Shown: piece by piece, positions 31,499-40,081 of the stretch
Layout: each line of letters starts with the position of its first letter
Numbering within the stretch: the stretch's first letter is position 1
NCBI GenBank assembly: GCA_017482485.1
Contig: JAFUMV010000085.1
Location: 1-55,148, forward strand
DNA length: 55,148 nt
Origin: Lachnospiraceae bacterium
GTDB lineage: Bacteria; Bacillota; Clostridia; Lachnospirales; Lachnospiraceae
Direction: 5' to 3'
Notes under the pieces: model-generated
Seen by the model: the letters and a program-made list of their open reading frames with translations, nothing else
Databases searched by the model: none
Told to the model about the DNA's origin: nothing
Position numbers and translations under genes: made by a program

Positions 31499-32338
31499 TC
31501 ACTTGCAGCGAACTGTCTCGCCCGGTTTCACACAAAGCATGCCTTTTGGAGTTTCCATATACAAAATCATACAGGTGGGATTATACACCATACTTGCGTC
31601 TGTGGAGAAAATCAGCTTTCTGTATGCTTCCACATAATCGTAAATTTCAATATTTGTGGCATACCAGATATCCTCGCGGCCTCCCAAAAAAGCGGCGAAT
31701 TTTTCAATCACTGACCAGTTATTATCTCTTTCAAATTCATAACTGTGTCCCCACAGGTAAAACAGCGCAGGTTCCTCTTTCATCTCCGTCTCCACGAAGC
31801 GATGAGCCAGCTCCATCAACTCCGGATCCGCATGACGGCAGGTGGCAGAAAGCCGCAGCCAGTCCCTGGGAATGTCAAAACGCTTTGTGGAAACCGTGGT
31901 TCTTGCATACACAATACCGCACATCCGCAATATTTCCACCACTTCATCGCTCGTAGTTCCATATGGATAGGCCATGCCTCTCACAAGACGGCCGTATTCC
32001 GTTTCCAGATTGATCCGATCCTGCAATACCTCATGTACACACACATTTGCCGGAAGCCGTTCCAGATGGGGATGGGTCAGTGCATGCACGGCAACCTCCA
32101 TCCCACTGTCTTTGTATATCTCCAGACATTTGCTTTTTGTCATCACCCGATGGAGCTCTCCTTCAGGATATACGGTTCCTTCCGATGCGTACAGACCGCT
32201 GTTCAGATTGAAAGTGCCTTTTAATCCGTTTTCCCGCATAATCTGAATCAGACGGATATCCTGTTCCACTCCGTTATCGTAGCTCAATGTCAGGGCCCGT
32301 GTTTTTCCTCCGGGAAATCTCATAAATATGTTTTCCAT
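31499..32338 (-). CDS. polysaccharide deacetylase-family protein (NodB domain)
   Basis: A 279-residue protein with the NodB fold, which removes N- or O-acetyl groups from sugars. Motif 1 reads LTLSYDNG (residues 17-23): the catalytic Asp21 is kept, but the second Asp, a metal ligand in the usual TFDDG, is Asn22. The metal histidines are present in HALTH (85-89), and later motifs RGMAYPYG and ALFYLWGHSYEF fit the family. The extra C-terminal beta part (ASMVYNPTCMILYMETPKGM) is unusual. There is no signal peptide, so it acts inside the cell. The ATG at 32338 follows GGGAG. It lies 13 bases after the SGNH esterase gene, so the two work together. Confidence 0.82.
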   Translation of the reverse strand: MENIFMRFPGGKTRALTLSYDNGVEQDIRLIQIMRENGLKGTFNLNSGLYASEGTVYPEGELHRVMTKSKCLEIYKDSGMEVAVHALTHPHLERLPANVCVHEVLQDRINLETEYGRLVRGMAYPYGTTSDEVVEILRMCGIVYARTTVSTKRFDIPRDWLRLSATCRHADPELMELAHRFVETEMKEEPALFYLWGHSYEFERDNNWSVIEKFAAFLGGREDIWYATNIEIYDYVEAYRKLIFSTDASMVYNPTCMILYMETPKGMLCVKPGETVRCK

Positions 32339-32351
32339 GTTTTCTCCCATC

Positions 32352-32975
32352 TCACTGCATCTTCTCAAAAGCTTTCAGCCATTCCCGCTTAATTAATTCA
32401 TGACCTGCCGGCGTTGGATGCACGCCATCCAGCAGCCAGTATTCTGCCGGACATAACTTTACAGCCTCATCGAACTTTTCCTGCAGCGGCACAAACACAA
32501 GATTATATTGTTCTGCAATTGCTCTTGATTTTTCAGCTCTTTTATATACCTCACTGTGAAAGCCTTCCCAATTGGCCACTGTAGCTGTTCCAGGCAATAC
32601 AAAAGGCTCAAGAATCATTATCTCAACATTTGGAAGTGCACTCTGTATTTCCTCTATCAGCATGGAGTATATCTTAAAATATTTCTCTGCATCTACCCCT
32701 TCCTGTCCGGAAAATTCCTTCCAAACATCATTTACGCCGATCAAAATACTCATCATATCCGGCTTTAAGTTAATGATGTCACTTTTTATTCTGGCATATA
32801 AATCTACACTTCTGTTGCCGTTGATTCCTCTGTTAAGGAAAGTATATTTGCCCGGAAACTCAAATCCCAAGGTGCTCTTTATAAACTGCGCATATCCTTT
32901 TCCACAGTCATTTCCCATTTCTTTATTGCGGCTTGCATCCGTAATGGAATCACCCTGAAATAAAATCGTCTTCAT
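32352..32975 (-). CDS. SGNH/GDSL hydrolase (probable carbohydrate esterase)
   Basis: A 207-residue esterase of the SGNH fold. Block I has the nucleophile Ser10 in FQGDSITD, block II Gly in NRGINGNRS, block III Asn in ILIGVNDVW, and block V Asp and His in LLDGVHPTPAGH. The size and motifs resemble rhamnogalacturonan or xylan acetylesterases of this fold. It lacks a signal peptide. GAGGTG precedes the ATG. It is followed at 13 bases by a deacetylase gene and preceded by the GH16 gene, which points to removal of acyl groups from an imported oligosaccharide. Confidence 0.85.
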   Translation of the reverse strand: MKTILFQGDSITDASRNKEMGNDCGKGYAQFIKSTLGFEFPGKYTFLNRGINGNRSVDLYARIKSDIINLKPDMMSILIGVNDVWKEFSGQEGVDAEKYFKIYSMLIEEIQSALPNVEIMILEPFVLPGTATVANWEGFHSEVYKRAEKSRAIAEQYNLVFVPLQEKFDEAVKLCPAEYWLLDGVHPTPAGHELIKREWLKAFEKMQ

Positions 32976-33003
32976 CTCTGATCACCTCATCATTCTATCG
33001 TAA

Positions 33004-33048
33004 AACGAGACAGGACACGCCGATTTCTCAGCATGTCCCCATTTTTTT
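33004..33048 (-). terminator. stem-loop between GH16 and SGNH genes
   Basis: GGACACGC (33013-33020) pairs with GCATGTCC (33031-33038) with one G-U. The T run on the minus strand is short (GTTTTACG), so it may only weaken read-through into the esterase genes. Confidence 0.5.
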
Positions 33049-33874
33049 AAACCTGATCAAACACCCTCACATAATCTACGATAAAAGCGTCATCTTCAAA
33101 TTTTTCTCCAACTGCCGGCGGTCCTCCCTTGCCTTTGCGCCATCCCTGAACTTCCGAAGTCAGAAGAATGAACTGAGGGATGTGGGAAACGTGCTCCGAA
33201 GCTGTGCTTACCACTTCACCATCACAGTAGAAAACATATCCTTCCGGAGACCAGTCCATGGCAAAGGTGTGGAAATCATCTTCCGTATCCTTCAGATCAT
33301 ACCACACGCGGCCATCCTCACGACGCTGCGGGCCATAGCCACCCATGATATTTCCGGTGGTAATCCTCCCTTTATTAAAACACTCCATAATGTCGGATTC
33401 CACGCCGCACCATTCAGGGTCATAAGAAGCGCCGATACTGGGTGACTGAGTCCAGAAAGCAGCCCACATGGTTTCGGGATACTTCATAAACTTACATCTG
33501 ATTTCATAATAACCGTAACGATGAAGAAATTTCGCAGGATGGAGTTTTCCGATCTTCCAGTCTGTGCCGGATACGCTCTTTTCTCTTTCTTCTTCATCCA
33601 GAGGCATGTCATAGGACAAAGAACCGGTCTGCAGCGTAGGACCAACATAATAGCCATCTCTTTCTGTTCTGTGCATTTCCAGACAGCTGTTACCGTCAAA
33701 AACCAGCCCCTTATCGGTGTACGCTTCAAAAGGCTTTCCCCAGAAATTCATACGAAATTCCCACTTGCTTGTGTCCAATTCAGGACCGTCAAATTCGTCA
33801 CTCCATACCAGCTTCCACTCTTTCCCTTCCGGAAGATAGCTGGAGACGTGACCTTCCACTTTGTACTCTTTCAT
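33047..33874 (-). CDS. GH16-family endo-beta-glycanase without signal peptide
   Basis: A 275-residue glycoside hydrolase of family 16, which cleaves beta-1,3 or beta-1,4 linkages inside glucans or galactans. The catalytic motif ESDIME places the nucleophile at Glu159, the helper Asp161 and the acid/base Glu164. The concanavalin-like fold is seen from KLVWSDEFDG to the C-terminal VDYVRVFDQV. Most GH16 enzymes are secreted; this one begins MKEYKVEGHVSS with no signal peptide or anchor, so it should be intracellular. It follows the permease genes on the same strand by 92 bases, in one run with the transporter. Linkage specificity cannot be told. Confidence 0.9.
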   Translation of the reverse strand: MKEYKVEGHVSSYLPEGKEWKLVWSDEFDGPELDTSKWEFRMNFWGKPFEAYTDKGLVFDGNSCLEMHRTERDGYYVGPTLQTGSLSYDMPLDEEEREKSVSGTDWKIGKLHPAKFLHRYGYYEIRCKFMKYPETMWAAFWTQSPSIGASYDPEWCGVESDIMECFNKGRITTGNIMGGYGPQRREDGRVWYDLKDTEDDFHTFAMDWSPEGYVFYCDGEVVSTASEHVSHIPQFILLTSEVQGWRKGKGGPPAVGEKFEDDAFIVDYVRVFDQV

Positions 33875-33966
33875 AGCTTTACTATTCCTTTCTCCAAAGT
33901 TTTACAAAAATAAACTGCCCCTATAACCGGCAGATTTCTGCCATAAAACACCGCCGCTGCGACAAA

Positions 33967-34884
33967 TCATCCCTTTACAGAACCAATCATAACGCCTTTG
34001 ACAAAATATTTCTGCACAAAAGGATAGAATGCGAACAATGGCGCTGTAGATACTACAATCATTGCATACTTCAATACAAGCTGTACGGTACGCATCTGCG
34101 CAATCGCATCCGGATCTTCGATATCCGAACTCAGCTGACTGGAAAGCAGAATATCTCTTAAGAAAATCTGCAGAGGATACAGATTTTCATCGGTCAGATA
34201 AAGGAACGCATTAAAGTAGGAATTCCAGTGTCCTACTGCATACCACAGTCCCAGTACCGCAATGATCGATTTCGACAGAGGCAGCACCATTTTGAAGAAA
34301 AACTGGGTGTCACTGCAGCCGTCAATCTGTGTGGATTCCAGAATTTCACCAGGGATGTTGTTCTGAATAAAAGTGCGCGCAACAATCATGTTATATACGC
34401 TCATGGCACCGGGAAGCAGCAAGGACCATACGGAGTTGAGCATATGTAAATTTTTTATCAGGATATAGTTCGGAATCATGCCGCCGCTGAATAACATGGT
34501 GAACGTAAATATCATCATAATCGGCTTACGTCCATAAAGGTTTTTCCGGGCCAGCGGATAGGCACACAGCATGGTCATACAAATATTGATAAAAGTACCT
34601 GTCGCTGTATAAAAGATTGTATTCCGATACCCGATCCATACTTCTTTATATTTTAAAATTGCATTGTACCCTACAAATGTAACATCCACAGGCCACAGCC
34701 ATACTTTTCCGCTCAAGAGTGCAGAAGCAGAACTTAAGGAAGCGGCAACCACATATAAAATCGGATAAAGAACAGTCAGTGTCAATACAGCAATGATGAG
34801 GTAACAAATTCCATAAAAAAGTTTATCCCGCCAGCCCAGTCTGGGTTTTTTACCGATTGAAGATTTTTTAGCCAATAAACTCAC
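33967..34884 (-). CDS. sugar ABC transporter permease, LplC/MalG type
   Basis: A 305-residue membrane permease with six hydrophobic segments. The cytoplasmic EAA loop that contacts the ATPase is visible as EILESTQIDGCSDTQFFFKM. It pairs with the neighbouring permease in the manner of LplB/LplC transporters, which import oligosaccharides. The start is taken as the GTG at 34884, because AAGGAGG lies nine bases upstream; the ATG at 34893 directly abuts that sequence. It lies 15 bases after the first permease gene. Confidence 0.9.
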   Translation of the reverse strand: MSLLAKKSSIGKKPRLGWRDKLFYGICYLIIAVLTLTVLYPILYVVAASLSSASALLSGKVWLWPVDVTFVGYNAILKYKEVWIGYRNTIFYTATGTFINICMTMLCAYPLARKNLYGRKPIMMIFTFTMLFSGGMIPNYILIKNLHMLNSVWSLLLPGAMSVYNMIVARTFIQNNIPGEILESTQIDGCSDTQFFFKMVLPLSKSIIAVLGLWYAVGHWNSYFNAFLYLTDENLYPLQIFLRDILLSSQLSSDIEDPDAIAQMRTVQLVLKYAMIVVSTAPLFAFYPFVQKYFVKGVMIGSVKG

Positions 34885-34899
34885 TTGCTTCATCCTCCT

Positions 34900-35823
34900 T
34901 TACCACAGACTTGTCTCGCCCACTTTATCCGCAATCTTATTCACTACAGTGATCATAATCAGATTAATCACCGAGTTAAACAGACCGATAGCAGTGGCAT
35001 AGGACAAATCGGTATTTCCCTGGGAAGCCAGTCCCACGTTGTAAACATAAGTAGAAATAATGCTGCTGGCTTCTATATTCAGCGAATTCTGCATCAGATA
35101 TACTTTTTCAAAGCCGATACTCATAACAGTACCCATACGCAAAATCAGCATAATGACAACGGTCGGAAGGATAGAAGGAAAATCGATATGAATAATTCTC
35201 TGCAGACGGCTCGCTCCATCAATCTGCGCCGCCTCATGATATTCCGGATCCACTGATGAAAGTGCCGCTGTATAAATAATACTGCCCCAGCCGAATTCCT
35301 GCCAGACGCCGGACCACACATACAGGTGTCTAAACGCGGAAGGCGATCCCAAAATATCCGCCGGATATTCTCCTGTCAGCATCATGCCGATTATGCCGTA
35401 AAGACCGGTTCTGTTGCTGAACACATTCATCAGAATTCCGACCATAACCGTAACGGAGATAAAGTGAGGCAGTGTCACAATGGTCTGTGTCACTTTTTTA
35501 AACTTTTCACTTCTTACACTGTTTATGATCAATGCGAAACAAATGGGAATCGGAAACCCCGCAGCAATGGTATATACCGAAAGAATCAGCGTATTACGGA
35601 TAATTCTTTTACAGTCGTATGAATTGAAAAATTTAATAAAGTTCTCAAGGCCTACCCATTCACTCCCCCAAATGCCCTTTCGTGCACGATAGTCTTCAAA
35701 GGCAATGACAATTCCGCCCATCGGAACATAATGGAAAATGATAATATACAAAACAGGCAGCAGTAAAAAAAGATATAATTGTCTATTACGCCATATTTGC
35801 TTCGCAATTTTTTGCTTTTTCAT
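34900..35823 (-). CDS. sugar ABC transporter permease, LplB/MalF type
   Basis: A 307-residue membrane permease, partner of the LplC-type gene that follows. Six hydrophobic segments are seen, with the EAA loop EYHEAAQIDGASRLQRIIHI. The ATG at 35823 follows AAAGGAA; earlier codons lie inside the upstream hairpin and are not used. The transporter set lacks an ATPase gene, as is common for this type, where a shared ATPase such as MsmX serves several transporters. Confidence 0.9.
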   Translation of the reverse strand: MKKQKIAKQIWRNRQLYLFLLLPVLYIIIFHYVPMGGIVIAFEDYRARKGIWGSEWVGLENFIKFFNSYDCKRIIRNTLILSVYTIAAGFPIPICFALIINSVRSEKFKKVTQTIVTLPHFISVTVMVGILMNVFSNRTGLYGIIGMMLTGEYPADILGSPSAFRHLYVWSGVWQEFGWGSIIYTAALSSVDPEYHEAAQIDGASRLQRIIHIDFPSILPTVVIMLILRMGTVMSIGFEKVYLMQNSLNIEASSIISTYVYNVGLASQGNTDLSYATAIGLFNSVINLIMITVVNKIADKVGETSLW

Positions 35824-35843
35824 ATAACCGTTCCTTTCAAAAC

Positions 35844-35880
35844 CAGCATGTGCCGAACAGCCTGTATCCGGCACATGCTG
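35844..35880 (-). promoter_or_regulatory. operon-internal stem-loop between binding-protein and permease genes
   Basis: A perfect 12-bp stem, CAGCATGTGCCG (35844-35855) with CGGCACATGCTG (35869-35880), loop 13 bases, without a T run. It probably stabilises the 3' end of the binding-protein mRNA or lowers read-through, giving more binding protein than permease. Confidence 0.65.
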
Positions 35881-35912
35881 ATTGATGAATCAAAAAACCT
35901 GATGTCTAAAAA

Positions 35913-37682
35913 TTAATGTACACGGTCATATCCTACCTGGTAAATTTCCAGAGCAGTCTTGTAGCCGATTTTCTCCAGTTCCTGGATATAAGCATCCCAG
36001 TCGGCATCGATATCCTTGTTGCCGGTAAGGAACGCACCTGTCATTTCATTTACATAGTTTGCCAGATTTGCTTTAATCTCGGAAATTTCCTGATTTTCGT
36101 CTGTTGTTAAAGGCGCATAATCGATAACCTCTGCAGGGCTGTAATTATGCAGCTCAGTGTATGCGCTAATCACTTCATTATCGAACTGTAACTTTAACGC
36201 TTCATCATCTGTCAGATTTCCTGTTTTAACAGCACGTCCGCCAAATACACGATCAGAGTAAATACCAGGGCCATAGCCTAAATAACAAACATTCGTAGGT
36301 TCGGATCCGGACCAGAAACTGTCATCATCATATGCAATGATATAAATATCTTTTGTGGAGTCGTAAGCGGAATAATCTTCTTTATTTTCCACCTGTGCTT
36401 CATCCCAGTAATCCCAGTTTTCACCGCGTTTGCCCCAGCGTTTGGTAATGGTCATTTCCTCACTGCACAGATAGTCACATACTAAAAATGCAGCTTCCGG
36501 ATTTTCGCAGTCTACAGTGATTGCAGCGCCGATCTTGGGAGTTCCGGGTCTGTACATGGCATAGGCTTCACCTTCCGGTCCTTCTAAAGGCATTAAGCAG
36601 TCATTATCTACTACCCAATCATAAGCCTTATTGGTAGCCGAGAAAGGTTCCCAGCCATTAAAGCAGAATACGGTCTGTTCTTCTGCTGCCAGCTGTGCCT
36701 TCCACTGATCCTGGCTCTGAGTCAGTGTTTCCATGGGAATCAGGCCTTCATCAAAAAATCTCTTGATGTACTTTAAGCCTTCCTTCCATTCATCGGTAGT
36801 ATAGGCATATCCCACCTTACCGTCTTCCACAATGCGATACTCTTTGTCATGGGCATATACAAAACCGGACATCAGGCAGGTAAACCATCCATCGGTATCA
36901 CCACCGCCTAAAAGATCACCGCCCAGTGCGATTTCATCCTTCTTGCCGTTTCCATTTAAATCAGTCTCGCTGACCTTTTTACATACTTCATAAAATTCTT
37001 CGGTTGTGGTGGGCACATCCATTCCGATTGCTTCCAGCCAGGGCTCATAATACCAAAGTCTGGAGTAAACCTCAGCGTTGGGGCTGGCACCAAAAGCAGG
37101 GAAGTAATAAATTTCTCCGTCTGCCATGGTCAATGCAGCTGCCATATCAATACCGGTCAGTTCGCTGCCTTCCATAATATTGGACGCCATATTGGGATCA
37201 TTGTAATATTCTGTCAGAGGCAGAAGCGCTTCTTCTGCAATCCATCCGGACCAGTCAGCTGCGGATTTACTTCCATTAAAAATGATATCCGGCAGTTCAT
37301 CGCCGCCCATGATCATAACGTTGATTTTTTGTTCGAAATCTGCAGCAGGGAAAGAAATGAATTCCAGATCCACACCGAATTTCTCTTCCACCATCAGCGT
37401 TTCTTCATTTGTATTCCAGTCGATAATTCTTGTATTATCAGGAATTGCGATTGTCAGTTTTACCCCTTCTGTAATGCTTCTCGGATCAAATTCTTCAGAT
37501 TCGCTCCCGGTTTCTGCTGCCTGTGTCTCTGCTGCAGCAACGGATTCAGCTGCTTCAGTGCTTTCAACAACTGCAGAAGCTTCCTTTTCTTCTGAAGAGC
37601 TTTCGCTGTTTCCGCATCCGGTTACCATTGCAGCGATCATGCTGCAGGAAAGAAGCATTGCAACAATTTTTTTGAATTTCAT
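35913..37682 (-). CDS. extracellular sugar-binding lipoprotein of the ABC transporter
   Basis: A 589-residue lipoprotein of the LplA type, which catches an oligosaccharide outside the cell for the two permeases. The N-terminus KKIVAMLLSCSMIAAMVTGC is a lipoprotein signal with the lipobox Cys, followed by an acidic Ser/Glu/Ala linker. The mature part is rich in aromatic residues, as is usual for sugar binders. The ATG at 37682 is preferred because AGGAGG lies at the right distance; an in-frame ATG at 37706 has none. It is first in the run with the permeases. The ligand cannot be told from sequence. Confidence 0.92.
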   Translation of the reverse strand: MKFKKIVAMLLSCSMIAAMVTGCGNSESSSEEKEASAVVESTEAAESVAAAETQAAETGSESEEFDPRSITEGVKLTIAIPDNTRIIDWNTNEETLMVEEKFGVDLEFISFPAADFEQKINVMIMGGDELPDIIFNGSKSAADWSGWIAEEALLPLTEYYNDPNMASNIMEGSELTGIDMAAALTMADGEIYYFPAFGASPNAEVYSRLWYYEPWLEAIGMDVPTTTEEFYEVCKKVSETDLNGNGKKDEIALGGDLLGGGDTDGWFTCLMSGFVYAHDKEYRIVEDGKVGYAYTTDEWKEGLKYIKRFFDEGLIPMETLTQSQDQWKAQLAAEEQTVFCFNGWEPFSATNKAYDWVVDNDCLMPLEGPEGEAYAMYRPGTPKIGAAITVDCENPEAAFLVCDYLCSEEMTITKRWGKRGENWDYWDEAQVENKEDYSAYDSTKDIYIIAYDDDSFWSGSEPTNVCYLGYGPGIYSDRVFGGRAVKTGNLTDDEALKLQFDNEVISAYTELHNYSPAEVIDYAPLTTDENQEISEIKANLANYVNEMTGAFLTGNKDIDADWDAYIQELEKIGYKTALEIYQVGYDRVH

Positions 37683-37833
37683 AAATTTCCTCCTTTTTAA
37701 GTTCATACTCTCAGAACCGCGCGTTCCGTGATGACTCCATTATGGGCTAAAAAATTGTTTTTGGCATCAGGAGATTTGGAGAAATCAGCGTGAAAAAATG
37801 ATTTTCTCTGATATTTCATGCTGAAAAAGTGCT

Positions 37834-39837
37834 TTATTCCCCCTGTTTTCTTCCAATATATAAAGGTATTTTGTAGTTATTGAGCAGACGAATCGGAAAA
37901 ACGTCATGCATCAGTTGTCTGATTTCCCCGTTTTGCCTCTCTTCGATTGCCAGCGGAAAAATGTGATCCAAACTGCATCCATTTGTGGACGCCACAAGTG
38001 AAACGGTTGAGTCATAATTTAAAATTGCAGGCAGCTCCCGGTTTCTTCCAATACTGATGGTTCCGCCAAGCACCTCCGTATGTCCGCCGTTTATTGTCTC
38101 AAAGGCCGTTCCGTAGCTCTCTGTTTTGAATCCCAGAATCCAGACTTTTGAATGATCGTTTAAAATCTCTTTCATGGAACGTTCCGGATTGATGTGACGT
38201 GCCCACACCTTCTGCCCTTTAAAGGCATAGGCCGGCGTGTCCCTGTAAGGATGCGCGCCCAGCGTGCAGCCGCAGTTTTCTATAAAGACTTTTCCGCCTT
38301 CCACAGAGTTAAAATACATCGCGGCCGTCTGAGTATGCAAATCGGACATTACCAGTGTCCTCTTTCCTGCATGCTCAATGAATCGCATATACCCGTAAAA
38401 CTGCTCCCAGGTGAAAACATCCTCCAAAAGAATGGTTCCCTCATCCCCGGTGATGACAAAGACCCCCCTGTCGCTCATCGCTTTTACCGTTTCTCCTGCC
38501 ACAAAGTCACAGTACATGAAATTGATCCGCACTACATTTTCCGGTACAGTAATGCTTCCTGTAACCAAATATTTTCCGGGCTGAAAAAAGATATGTTTTT
38601 TTCCGCTCAGCATAGCTGCCTGAATCGCCTGCGTATCATCCGTCACACCGTCTCCTGCTGCACCGAATTCATTGACGCTCGCCCATTCTTCAGAACTTTC
38701 AGGCCAGGGCACCTGCGGCGTTTCTTCCACCGGCAGCGCCTCTGATTTCAGTTCATTGGGAAACAGGGAAAAAATTTTTTCCGAAACATATTCCTCAATA
38801 TCATCCGAAAGAATCTCCGGCTGTTCTGCATAGGACATCGCCCCGGCATAACCGCGCGTCTTCACATTTCGGATAAAACAGGAACCCAGATCACAGTTGA
38901 TCGCGCTGGTAAATGGATTATCCCCCAGAATCTCCGAATCTACTAAAGCCACATGAGCCTGGGCGCCGACAATTGAAATGCCCACTACCTTATTGATGCT
39001 TTTTAAACGGCGAATGGATATAATTGCGTTATTGATAAAAAATCCCGCTTTCTTCTGATTTTTTACAAGAATATCTTCAAATACCATGAAGTTTCGCAGG
39101 GGAATTGCCCGAACGCCGTAATTAAAACCATCCACTTCCACATGGTTCACGAAACAGCCCGACACCATTTCATGTTTGATCTCCAGTCCGGCATAACCTC
39201 TTTTTTGTTCATCAGAGCTCAAAATTTTCACATTGCGGACCGTTCCGGTATTGTTGCCGAAGAAAACAAGCCCCACTGCGCCGGGATTATTTTTTCCCAC
39301 ATCAATGGTAATGTCCTCAAAAGAGTTGGTCATGGCAATATTTGACTTCTCCCCCAGCATAAAATTGATTACCGGCTTGTTGCTTCCATATTCAAAGCCG
39401 GGACAGGAATCTTTTAATTTTATAATGACACCATCTCTGCTCTCTCCTTTAAAATAGATTTGCCGATTCATCTCCATATAAGGCAGCCCGTGAAAAATAT
39501 TTGCCAGATTTTCCAGCGAGTAGGTGATGGTATTGCTGACCAGATAGGTTCCGTTTGGAAAATACAGAATTTTTGTAGGATTAAGCTCTTCCGGAAAGAT
39601 CACATATAAAATGCCATTCTCTTTACGGATTTCAAACCCGATCCGCGCATTCGGATCCTCCATGGCAAGAAGCTTCTGTTTTGTTTCCTCCAGCGCATCA
39701 ATATTCGGGCGAAGAACATCATCAAATGCTCTTCTTAAAGCTTCTGTACAGTCTTCTTTTCCTGTCTTGTCCGCATTGTAAGGCGGTTTGGTCACATCGA
39801 TGATAGCCGTGTTGTCCTCTCTGTATTGATATCCCAT
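37834..39837 (-). CDS. two-lobed beta-helix protein (pectate lyase-3/GH55-like)
   Basis: A 667-residue protein with two beta-helix lobes. Lobe 1 runs from about residue 15 to 330 (IDVTKPPYNADKTGKEDCTE, ILYFPNGTYLVSNTI). Lobe 2 starts at about residue 390 with VNEFGAAGDGVTDDTQAIQA, the hallmark of the pectate lyase superfamily-3 fold, and FFQPGKYLVTGSITV. Such tandem lobes occur in GH55 beta-1,3-glucanases and in some polysaccharide lyases, so activity on a glycan is likely but not specified. No signal peptide is present, so it acts inside the cell. AAGGAG lies eight bases before the ATG. It is divergent from the AraC sensor gene. Confidence 0.78.
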   Translation of the reverse strand: MGYQYREDNTAIIDVTKPPYNADKTGKEDCTEALRRAFDDVLRPNIDALEETKQKLLAMEDPNARIGFEIRKENGILYVIFPEELNPTKILYFPNGTYLVSNTITYSLENLANIFHGLPYMEMNRQIYFKGESRDGVIIKLKDSCPGFEYGSNKPVINFMLGEKSNIAMTNSFEDITIDVGKNNPGAVGLVFFGNNTGTVRNVKILSSDEQKRGYAGLEIKHEMVSGCFVNHVEVDGFNYGVRAIPLRNFMVFEDILVKNQKKAGFFINNAIISIRRLKSINKVVGISIVGAQAHVALVDSEILGDNPFTSAINCDLGSCFIRNVKTRGYAGAMSYAEQPEILSDDIEEYVSEKIFSLFPNELKSEALPVEETPQVPWPESSEEWASVNEFGAAGDGVTDDTQAIQAAMLSGKKHIFFQPGKYLVTGSITVPENVVRINFMYCDFVAGETVKAMSDRGVFVITGDEGTILLEDVFTWEQFYGYMRFIEHAGKRTLVMSDLHTQTAAMYFNSVEGGKVFIENCGCTLGAHPYRDTPAYAFKGQKVWARHINPERSMKEILNDHSKVWILGFKTESYGTAFETINGGHTEVLGGTISIGRNRELPAILNYDSTVSLVASTNGCSLDHIFPLAIEERQNGEIRQLMHDVFPIRLLNNYKIPLYIGRKQGE

Positions 39838-40019
39838 ATTTCATTCTCCTTTCTAACCGCTCTGCGGTCTCAAAACTTTACAGTTTCATTCTACAAAAGC
39901 ATGTTTTTGCGTGCATGATGATATTTGATTCTGCTGCAGTGAAATAATTAAATGCCCAAAAACGAATAGTGAAAAAAGTACTTTTATTGATGAAAATATG
40001 CTTTTTATCTAAAACCGAA

Positions 40020-40048
40020 TTTGATTTTTCATCAAAAGATGTTACAAT
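40020..40048 (+). promoter_or_regulatory. candidate promoter of the AraC sensor gene
   Basis: TTTGAT or TTGATT (40020-40026), 16-17 bases and TACAAT (40043-40048), 33 bases before the start codon. The divergent gap of 244 bases has room for operators shared with the beta-helix gene. Confidence 0.45.
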
Positions 40049-40081
40049 TATCGCACCATAAAAACAGGAGCTGATCTACAG

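Noticed and set aside
37741-37833. Imperfect inverted repeat TCAGCaTGAAA/TTTcAcGCTGA as an AraC operator
   Set aside because: One mismatch and no second copy before the other AraC-linked genes; it may equally be a weak hairpin past the beta-helix gene.
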